From Deinococcus sp. (lineage in GTDB: Bacteria > Deinococcota > Deinococci > Deinococcales > Deinococcaceae): a stretch of 7,168 nucleotides of DNA. Where the stretch lies: contig JAQBPF010000453.1 of NCBI GenBank assembly GCA_028287665.1, positions 1 to 7,168 of the forward strand, written 5' to 3'. A program made the position numbers and the translations under genes. The notes below the pieces were generated by a model. It had not been told where the DNA came from. It did not search any database and saw only the letters and a list, made by a program, of their open reading frames with translations. Positions 1-5,516 of the stretch are shown one piece after another; position 1 is the first letter of the stretch; the number at the start of each line of letters is the position of its first letter.

Positions 1-219
1 TTGGGAACCGCCGTGCAGGTCACATTCGGCAAAATCCTGGGGTTGCTGGCGGGCAAAGGACGTGTTGGTGCCGCTGACCAGAAAGCCCTGAACTTCCGGA
101 GAGTGGGCCTCTGGAAAGCCGAGGCGGTGGCTGAGGTTGCCGCCCGTAGACGTGGTCAGGCCGCGCCCGGCCAGGTCGCGTGCCGCCTGGGCCAACTGGC
201 TGCGGAGGGCGTCGCTCAT
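1..219 (-). CDS. Class II aldolase/adducin-family protein, N-terminal part (cut by left window edge)
   Basis: The frame is open from an ATG at 219 to the left edge, giving 73 residues that begin MSDALRSQLA. The pattern RGLTTSTGGNLSHR at residues 19-32, followed by a hydrophobic FLVSGT segment (residues 47-52), a PxDF element and DLHG near residue 70, is the N-terminal layout of class II aldolases and relatives: L-fuculose-phosphate aldolase, ribulose-5-phosphate 4-epimerase and methylthioribulose-phosphate dehydratase. In these families the Gly-Asn of the GGN segment contacts the substrate phosphate. The zinc-binding histidines and catalytic acid would lie downstream, outside the window, so activity and substrate cannot be judged. 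The start overlaps the stop of the upstream glycosidase gene as ATGA, and there is only a weak purine stretch ahead of it, so translation is probably coupled. As the last visible gene of a glycan operon it may cleave or isomerise a sugar phosphate from the pathway; that role is inferred. Family call fairly sure, substrate unknown. Confidence 0.8.
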   Translation of the reverse strand, partial: MSDALRSQLAQAARDLAGRGLTTSTGGNLSHRLGFPEAHSPEVQGFLVSGTNTSFARQQPQDFAECDLHGGSQ

Positions 220-1538
220 GTCCAACCGCCAGCGGCGCTGAACACCGGACACGCTCCGCGCTGCACGCAGGCGTGGGCATAGATGAACATGGCCGCCGAC
301 CAGCTTTGACCCCGGAATCCGCTGGGACGGCCCGAAACCCCGTGATGCCATTCGTTGAAATCCCATTCCAGACCCGGCGTGCGCGACAGGCGGTTCATCT
401 GAGCGAGGCGGCCAAGCTGCGTGGCGGCCTGTTCCAGGCGCCCCGCCTTGACCAGGGCGGCCACGTAAAAGCCGCCGAGGAAGGGCCACAAGCCGCCGTT
501 GTGGTACTGGTGCGGCAGATTCAGATTTCGCAGACGGTAATATTCGCGCCAGTCACGTTCTCCGGGCTGCACAGGCGGATGAATGGCCTTGATGGGCCAC
601 GGTTCGTTGATGCCCGCCGAATCGATGTAATCCAGAATTCTGGCGGTCTGGGCGTCGTTCGCCAGGCCAAACAGCACCGCCACCAGATTGCCGAAGGTGT
701 CGAAGCGGTCGCTGTACTCGCGGAAGCCCATGTACGGCAGGTAGTAGGGACGTTCCTGCAACACCGTCTGGGTCAGCTTCACCGGATACAGCCACTCCTT
801 GCGGTGCTGCTCGATCCAGGTCAGGTCGGGCTGAACTTCAGGGCCGACCCACAGCAGCGTGTTGATCTTGTAGCGGATGTCCTCGGCGCGGGCCAGATAA
901 GGCGCGCCGTCCTCTCCCAGCGCCCCACTGATGGCGGCCATGCAGCGCTGGGCAGCGAACCACAGGGCATTGGGCCACAGGCTGTTGTAGCGGTTGGCAA
1001 ACAGGTCGGCCCAGTCCATCGCCTCATGCACTTCCAGCAGCCCACATTCGTTGCTGTCCTGATACTCCAGCCACCGGTAGGCGCGTTGCAGGTGCGGCCA
1101 CACGGCCTGCAGGCGTGCGCGGTCGCCGTCGGTCTGGTACACGTAATAATTGCCGATGATGAACCACAGACTGTTGTCGATGCAGCCCGCGTGGGCGCTG
1201 TCTACAACCACTGTGGGAGCTTTTTCCCCGACGTGGAGCGCCCCGCCGTGGGCGATCAGGGCCGGGTCGGGAATCCCGGTGAAGCCCACATTGTGCGGAA
1301 TATTGCCCAGGCGGGACTGGTAGGCGGCCAGGGTACGAATCGACTGGCGGGCAATCTGCTGGCCCCCCGGGTCGCCGCACAGCATCAGGCCCAGCGAACA
1401 GATCATGCTGTCGCGGGCCCAGACCTGTTTGTAGGCGGTACTGGACCCCAACAGCCCAATAGGACTGCCGTTGCCCAGCACCGTCTGTTCGGCCTGCACC
1501 CGTGCAGTGTCGGCCAGAGCGGTCGGTTGGAGAGTCAT
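216..1538 (-). CDS. (alpha/alpha)6-barrel glycoside hydrolase, GH100 / amylo-alpha-1,6-glucosidase-like
   Basis: A 440-residue protein without a signal peptide or membrane segment, so probably cytoplasmic. Features typical of six-hairpin glycosidases related to neutral invertases (GH100) and bacterial proteins labelled glycogen debranching enzyme are: YKQVWARDSM at 36-45 (the aromatic-ARD signature); QSRLGNIPHNV at 74-84; CIDNSLWFIIG at 119-129; AMDWAD at 173-178 followed by NSLWPNALW, giving Asp175 as a candidate acid; GGLWPFLGGF at 348-357; and FNEWHHG at 394-400 followed by GQSWSAAMF, giving Glu396 as a candidate second acid. These assignments are by analogy, not proof. The gene starts with ATG in a TAATG overlap with the GH84 gene, behind AGGAG with 8-base spacing, and its own stop overlaps the next ATG. 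There is no separate N-terminal sugar-binding domain as in full debranching enzymes. True specificity (sucrose, an alpha-glucoside, an alpha-mannoside or other) cannot be read from the sequence. The (alpha/alpha)6 fold is likely; the exact family is less certain. Confidence 0.75.
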   Translation of the reverse strand: MTLQPTALADTARVQAEQTVLGNGSPIGLLGSSTAYKQVWARDSMICSLGLMLCGDPGGQQIARQSIRTLAAYQSRLGNIPHNVGFTGIPDPALIAHGGALHVGEKAPTVVVDSAHAGCIDNSLWFIIGNYYVYQTDGDRARLQAVWPHLQRAYRWLEYQDSNECGLLEVHEAMDWADLFANRYNSLWPNALWFAAQRCMAAISGALGEDGAPYLARAEDIRYKINTLLWVGPEVQPDLTWIEQHRKEWLYPVKLTQTVLQERPYYLPYMGFREYSDRFDTFGNLVAVLFGLANDAQTARILDYIDSAGINEPWPIKAIHPPVQPGERDWREYYRLRNLNLPHQYHNGGLWPFLGGFYVAALVKAGRLEQAATQLGRLAQMNRLSRTPGLEWDFNEWHHGVSGRPSGFRGQSWSAAMFIYAHACVQRGACPVFSAAGGWT

Positions 1539-2953
1539 TACGCCCGCTCCTGTGGGGTGGCGGCCTGCGCTTCCGCCGCCCAGACACAGCGCCGCGCAAA
1601 GGTATCGAAGGTATCGCCTGCCACCCAGTGGAAGTTCTCCCGAACCCCAGGCAATTCCGCTAGGACGTACTCGCGGGCACGGGCATCGTGGGGATGATCG
1701 AGTGCGCCCAGCGCGTACTTCAGCACCCGCCCCCAGCCCGCGAGTTTGGCGGCCCAGGGAGCCAGATTGGCCCGCAGGGCCGGGTCGCTGAGCAGGGCCA
1801 GCGTTTCGGCGTGGCGTTCGATGTCCTGCGCCAAAGAACGCAGAGGAGCTTCATCGGGCGTGACGGGCTGCGGCGGGGGCCGTCCGGACAACTCCGGGCC
1901 AGCCAGAGTTGGGGGGCCACCTCGCGCCGCCCAGAAGGCATCTATGGCGGGCCAGAGGGCATGGTGCAGGACTTCTGCTGTGCCGATCAGGGGTGTGCGG
2001 CGGGCCAGATCGGCCAGAAAGATCAGGGCGGCAGCCTCCTGGGGCGTGGAGGTACTGGCCTGCGCACTGGCCCGGAAGGCCTCGGCTGGATCGTAGCCGT
2101 GCGGATCGTGCAGGTAGGCCGCCGTGGTTCTGAGTGCCACCTGACTGGCGGCGGCCAGAGCCCCGGCTGCCGCGAAATAGCCCCCGGTGGCGGCCAGCAG
2201 CTCAGGCGTGCGGCCCGTCAACGGGGCAATGTGCAGGTCCATCTGCATGTCCAGATCATTGACCGGGAAGTTGTCCCAGATTACCGGGGCCCGGCGCAGC
2301 GCAGCGGTCACGTCGCGCAGGTCGGCGGCAGAGATGGTGGGGCTGCACACCTCGCGCCCCGTCCACAGCACGGGCACCCGCAGATCCAGCACCGATCCCA
2401 GGGCCCTCAGGTACGCGGAATTACCGCTGCCGTGGTTTTCGGTGGGGCAAAAATACAACTCGCCGCCCGCTTCGATGTCGTTCAGTAATTCGTTGGTCAG
2501 CCAGCCCTGTGCGCGGGCCAGATCCGGAAACGCCGCCGCGTCTTCACTGCTCTCAAAGCGGCTGGGCAGGTCGTCCAGCAGCAGGGCAAACGAGCGAATG
2601 CCCTGCGCTTTGGCCGCCCGCAACTTGGCCTGCATCAGGGCCAGATGCGCGGGGTTGCTGTAGCCAAAGCCCACCGCGCTCAGGCCAAAAATGAACTCGG
2701 TGCCGCCTGCGCGGGCGTGGGCCGCCAGCTGGCCGAAGGCCGCCCATTCGGTGGGCGTGTACGGTTCCTGCCATCGGTTGCGGTGAATGGGGTCGTTTTT
2801 GGGGGCGTACAGGTAGGCATTGAAGCCCGTCTGCTGCATAAAATCCAGCATGGCGTGCCGCTCGCTCCACGACCACGGACGGCCATAAAAGGCTTCGAGA
2901 ACTCCACGCCGTTCAGGCCGTGTCGTCTCGGAAGGCAGGGACTCAGGAAGCAT
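1538..2953 (-). CDS. GH84 beta-N-acetylglucosaminidase-like enzyme (O-GlcNAcase/NagJ family)
   Basis: With the start chosen here the protein has 471 residues and no signal peptide. GH84 enzymes remove terminal beta-linked GlcNAc by substrate-assisted catalysis using two adjacent aspartates. Visible signatures: GVLEAFYGRPW at 17-27; YAPKNDPIHR at 49-58, with the conserved pocket Lys52; FALLLDDLP at 122-130, whose Asp127-Asp128 match the catalytic pair; YFCPTE at 167-172; VLWTGREV at 195-202; and PVIWDNFPVND at 223-233, with pocket residues Asn228 and Asp233. Residues from about 260 onward look helical, as in the family's C-terminal domain. Two positions that are Tyr in human O-GlcNAcase (CPTEY and NDY) are Asn173 and Leu234 here. 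The ATG at 2953 is preferred because GGAG sits 6 bases ahead; the ATG at 2959 directly abuts that GGAG, and a GTG at 3046 would overlap the previous gene by about 100 bases. The gene overlaps the metallo-hydrolase gene by 11 bases. Family secure, substrate less so. Confidence 0.92.
   Translation of the reverse strand: MLPESLPSETTRPERRGVLEAFYGRPWSWSERHAMLDFMQQTGFNAYLYAPKNDPIHRNRWQEPYTPTEWAAFGQLAAHARAGGTEFIFGLSAVGFGYSNPAHLALMQAKLRAAKAQGIRSFALLLDDLPSRFESSEDAAAFPDLARAQGWLTNELLNDIEAGGELYFCPTENHGSGNSAYLRALGSVLDLRVPVLWTGREVCSPTISAADLRDVTAALRRAPVIWDNFPVNDLDMQMDLHIAPLTGRTPELLAATGGYFAAAGALAAASQVALRTTAAYLHDPHGYDPAEAFRASAQASTSTPQEAAALIFLADLARRTPLIGTAEVLHHALWPAIDAFWAARGGPPTLAGPELSGRPPPQPVTPDEAPLRSLAQDIERHAETLALLSDPALRANLAPWAAKLAGWGRVLKYALGALDHPHDARAREYVLAELPGVRENFHWVAGDTFDTFARRCVWAAEAQAATPQERA
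1547..1551 (-). promoter_or_regulatory. Ribosome binding site (AGGAG) for the GH100-like gene
   Basis: AGGAG on the minus strand lies inside the last codons of the GH84 gene, 8 bases before the ATG at 1538. It supports that start in the TAATG overlap, where the upstream TAA shares its final A with the new ATG. Confidence 0.7.
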
Positions 2954-4745
2954 CTTCATCTCCAGACGGGTCAGAGAGGGCCAGGGACGGCGCGGCGGAA
3001 GAAATGGTGACGTGCGTGAACTGGCTGGGCTCCCCGGGCGGGCCACGCAACTCGAAGTGAAGACGCGAACCGGGCGGGCCGCGTGGTGTGAAGATCAGAT
3101 TCTGCGTACTGCGGGGCGGCAACTGCACAGGCAGGCTGTGATCGGAAACGTCATTGGCCCGGCCACTGAGCAGCACTTCGCCCTCGAAGGCCACGTCGGT
3201 GGGGTTTTCAAGAGTCAGCGTGACCGGACCGCCACTCACCACCGTGATGGGTTCGGCCTGCACCAGCAAGCGGGCCGTGTGCGGTTGCAGGCTGGCGTGA
3301 AGGGCCTGAAGCTGCTGCCCGCGGTCCAGCAGCGCCTCAAAGTAGCCTTCGGGGGGAACGAGCGGCGCGTTGTGCCCGCTGAGCATCAGTTGGGGCCGCA
3401 GACGGGCGTACAGCTCGGCGCTCTGCACATAATCGCCCTCCCGGAACAGGTTGGGATAGGTGTAATTCAGGTCCAACCCGTCTGCGCCGCTGTACTGGTC
3501 GCCGCCAAACAGCACCCGTTCTTCGGCCGTTTCCACCAACAGCGCGGCGGCGGAGCGGGCATGGCCGGGCAGCTCATAGGGCGTGATCTGAAATTCTTCC
3601 CAGGTCAAGGGCTGGCCCAGCGGGAGCGACCGGTCAGCGGCCATGCCTTCAAACCACAGGCAGGGTAGGCGGTGACGCTCTGGAACAGCCAGCACCTCCA
3701 CCATGTTTTCCGGGGCCCACAGCTGCGCCCCATACACTTCCCGGAGCAGCGGAATTCCGGCCACATGGTCATCGTGGTAATGCGTGGGAATGACCGCGTC
3801 GATGCCGCTGACGCCGAACTGGCTCAGCAATCTGGGCAGGGTATACAGCCAGGGGCGGCGGGCATTCTGGGCCGTGCTGTTGGCCTGACCGAAGCAAAAA
3901 TCGTAGCCGAAATCAATCATCAGCGCCCGCCCGCTCTGGGCCCGCAGCACGTAGGCGCACGACAGGCTGGTGCGGTTCATCAGCAGCCAGGGGCGCAGTT
4001 CGGCGTAGGGCTGATCACGCAGGGCCCACAGCCGGGGGTTTTGGCGGCGCAGCGCCAGCAGGGGCCGCAGCGCTTCTGCGGTGATCATCAACGCTTCCGG
4101 TGCCATGATCTCGCCGTGGGCAGGCAGCACTCGGACAGGATTCCAATCGGCCAGATCCAGGAGAGACAGGACCGTTCCGGCAAGGCCTTCGCCGCCGTTG
4201 TACGTCCACTGGGTCGAGGCCAGACGCGCCACCTGACCCGGCGCGTACAGCAGGCTTCCGGTAAACGCCAGCAACCCGCCCGGTCGGTCCAGCAACAACG
4301 AAACCGCGCTGGGGGTCGGGCCGGGTGTGGGCCGCACCGTAAAGCTCAGGGCCCCAAAAGTGAAGGTCTGGTACGCCCTCAGAGGCTGCGTCTGCGCTCC
4401 TTCAGGCACCGTCCAGACCCAGGGTCGGCCCTCGTAATTGTTGCGGAGATCGGCCAGACTCAGGGCTTCCTGCGGGTGCAGCAGGCTCGGTCCCTCGCCT
4501 TCCGGCGCGTACACGGGAATGCCTCCCTGCACTGCACGCGCCGCCCCAGCAGCCACGTCGCGGTGGTGGTGGGTCAGCAGGACGGCCCTCACCTGCCGGA
4601 TGTGCGGCGGCAGATCGTCCAGCACGCTGCCGTCACCTATGTTCACCAGCACGGCGCTCCCCGAATCACCGCGGCTCTGGTCGCACACGGCGTACACATG
4701 GGCCGAACTGGTGTGGCGGTAGATGCCGGGCAACACCTCGATCAT
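2943..4745 (-). CDS. Tandem metallo-beta-lactamase-fold hydrolase, N-terminal copy degenerate
   Basis: A 600-residue protein with two MBL-fold units and a C-terminal beta-rich domain; no signal peptide, so probably cytoplasmic. Copy 1 (about 1-230) begins with the usual EVLPGIYR strand. Its metal motif reads THHHRDVA at 58-65 (Val64 where His is expected), its PGH-type motif is PTPGPTP (Pro143 for His), its GD motif is FTGSLLY (Ser164 for Asp), and only LPAHGE (His210) is kept. Copy 2 (about 250-480) has the full set: THYHDDH at 321-327, LPGH with His395, FGGD with Asp416, and SGH with His458, enough for a two-metal site. Residues about 495-585 look like an Ig-type beta sandwich. The likely activity is hydrolysis of an ester, lactone, amide or phosphoester, but the substrate is unknown. 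ATG 4745 has only a weak ribosome site; the frame is open upstream as far as the stop of the YesL-type gene but contains no ATG, GTG or TTG. Fold certain, function unknown. Confidence 0.9.
   Translation of the reverse strand: MIEVLPGIYRHTSSAHVYAVCDQSRGDSGSAVLVNIGDGSVLDDLPPHIRQVRAVLLTHHHRDVAAGAARAVQGGIPVYAPEGEGPSLLHPQEALSLADLRNNYEGRPWVWTVPEGAQTQPLRAYQTFTFGALSFTVRPTPGPTPSAVSLLLDRPGGLLAFTGSLLYAPGQVARLASTQWTYNGGEGLAGTVLSLLDLADWNPVRVLPAHGEIMAPEALMITAEALRPLLALRRQNPRLWALRDQPYAELRPWLLMNRTSLSCAYVLRAQSGRALMIDFGYDFCFGQANSTAQNARRPWLYTLPRLLSQFGVSGIDAVIPTHYHDDHVAGIPLLREVYGAQLWAPENMVEVLAVPERHRLPCLWFEGMAADRSLPLGQPLTWEEFQITPYELPGHARSAAALLVETAEERVLFGGDQYSGADGLDLNYTYPNLFREGDYVQSAELYARLRPQLMLSGHNAPLVPPEGYFEALLDRGQQLQALHASLQPHTARLLVQAEPITVVSGGPVTLTLENPTDVAFEGEVLLSGRANDVSDHSLPVQLPPRSTQNLIFTPRGPPGSRLHFELRGPPGEPSQFTHVTISSAAPSLALSDPSGDEDAS
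2960..2963 (-). promoter_or_regulatory. Ribosome binding site (GGAG) deciding the GH84 start
   Basis: GGAG on the minus strand, within the end of the metallo-hydrolase gene, lies 6 bases before the ATG at 2953 but directly abuts the ATG at 2959. The spacing favours 2953 as the true start of the GH84 protein. Confidence 0.55.
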
Positions 4746-4816
4746 GGGGACACGTCCAGACGCCGGTGGGGGCCGGGACCGCCGTGACCACCAGAAGGCC
4801 AGAGGATCAGGACCAT
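4742..4816 (-). CDS. Possible 24-codon coupling ORF ahead of the metallo-hydrolase gene
   Basis: The only gap between large genes holds a short ORF beginning MVLILWPSGG and ending in VSP. It starts at an ATG 8 bases after a GGAGG, the best ribosome site in this region, and its TGA overlaps the ATG of the metallo-hydrolase gene as ATGA. The large gene itself has only a weak site of its own. The peptide is rich in Gly, Pro and Arg and resembles nothing I recognise, so any role is more likely in translation coupling than as a product. It could be chance: ORFs of this length are common, and the same frame is open further upstream inside the YesL-type gene. Confidence 0.35.
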   Translation of the reverse strand: MVLILWPSGGHGGPGPHRRLDVSP

Positions 4817-4824
4817 AGCTGGAA

Positions 4825-4829
4825 CCTCC
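4825..4829 (-). promoter_or_regulatory. Strong ribosome binding site (GGAGG) in the 96-base gap
   Basis: GGAGG on the minus strand lies 13 bases downstream of the YesL-type stop codon and 8 bases before the ATG at 4816. It is about 80 bases from the metallo-hydrolase ATG, too far to serve that start directly. A CTCC just before it could pair with its GGAG, although the two-base loop is too tight unless the closing pair opens. Confidence 0.5.
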
Positions 4830-4841
4830 AAGGAGAGTTTC

Positions 4842-5516
4842 TCATGGGCGGCGAGGCTGTTCAGCAGAGTCGACGGGACCGTCTGCCCCTGACGAATGGC
4901 CCGGTTCGGCGGGTTCAGGCTGCTCGGTGATGGGCCGCACCTGCACCGCCGCAAAAGTCAGGGCAATGCTGACCAGAATGACCAACCCGAAGGTGCGAAA
5001 GAAAAAGGCCAGCAGCACGACCAGCACAGGGATCAGGACGTACAGATGGGCCGAGAGGGGGGTCCGGATCAGCGCCAAGGAGGCCGCCTGCCACGCCCGC
5101 CCATAAGAGAGGCGCTGCACGCTCAGGGCTTCCAGAAGGTAAGGTTGCAGCGCCACGAACAGCCACGACAGATACAGCGCCAGCAGGCTGACCACAGCGT
5201 CTCCAAAGTTGCCTGACACCCGCCGCCAGAACACCAGGTTGCTGTACATCAGGAAGGCGAACACGGCCACCGTGAGAAACCACAGCAGACCGGGCCAGAG
5301 GTTTTGCCGCAGCAGGGCCGGAAACAGGCGCAGGTCGGGGTCGCGGTCTTCGCGCATGGTGGTGGCGATCAGCGCGTAACTGGCCAGGGTGGCCGGGCCA
5401 GCCAGCACCAGCGTCCAGGACAGGGCCAGCCAGATCAGGTTCAGCCACACCAGCGGCAGCAGGTAGCGCCAGGTGAGCAGGCCCCCTTCCCGGTAGGCAG
5501 GCGGCAGCAGGCTCAT
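4842..5516 (-). CDS. YesL-type (DUF624) small integral membrane protein
   Basis: A 224-residue hydrophobic protein with about five membrane segments, near residues 17-40, 73-95, 104-127, 154-173 and 174-193. The first segment carries NLIWLALSW and ends in GPATLASYAL (40-49), matching the N-terminal pattern of the YesL/DUF624 family (NLLWLL... then GPATxAxY). The last 30 residues are a hydrophilic tail rich in Pro, Glu and Ser. Family members are about 200 residues long and usually sit beside ABC sugar-transporter or glycosidase genes, but their biochemical role is not established. The start is the ATG that overlaps the GH2 stop as ATGA; GGGGA lies 5 bases ahead, within the GH2 gene. Context suggests a link to uptake of the oligosaccharide used by the operon. 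The frame stays open a further 108 codons upstream, but that stretch is the shadow of the GH2 gene and is not membrane-like. Confidence 0.75.
   Translation of the reverse strand: MSLLPPAYREGGLLTWRYLLPLVWLNLIWLALSWTLVLAGPATLASYALIATTMREDRDPDLRLFPALLRQNLWPGLLWFLTVAVFAFLMYSNLVFWRRVSGNFGDAVVSLLALYLSWLFVALQPYLLEALSVQRLSYGRAWQAASLALIRTPLSAHLYVLIPVLVVLLAFFFRTFGLVILVSIALTFAAVQVRPITEQPEPAEPGHSSGADGPVDSAEQPRRP

Noticed and set aside
180..1697. 505-codon open frame on the plus strand
   Set aside because: It lies antisense to the GH100-like gene and the end of the GH84 gene, has no recognisable domain, and is explained by the strong third-position GC of the real genes.
1688..2488. 266-codon open frame on the plus strand
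   Set aside because: It is antisense to the GH84 gene with low-complexity Gly/Gln/Arg composition and no domain; a codon-bias shadow.
2954..3046. Longer GH84 start at a GTG (3046), adding 31 residues
   Set aside because: It would overlap the metallo-hydrolase gene by about 100 bases and adds a Pro/Ser/Arg-rich segment unlike GH84. The ATG at 2953 has a well-spaced GGAG.
3672..4787. 371-codon open frame on the plus strand
   Set aside because: It is antisense to the double metallo-beta-lactamase gene. The translation is a His/Gln/Arg-rich shadow without motifs, whereas the minus strand shows clear metal-binding signatures.
4765..4792. Inverted repeat GGTGG/CCACC in the gap before the metallo-hydrolase gene, considered as a terminator or attenuator
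   Set aside because: The stem is only five pairs with an 18-base loop, has no T-run after it, and such pairings are frequent by chance in GC-rich DNA.
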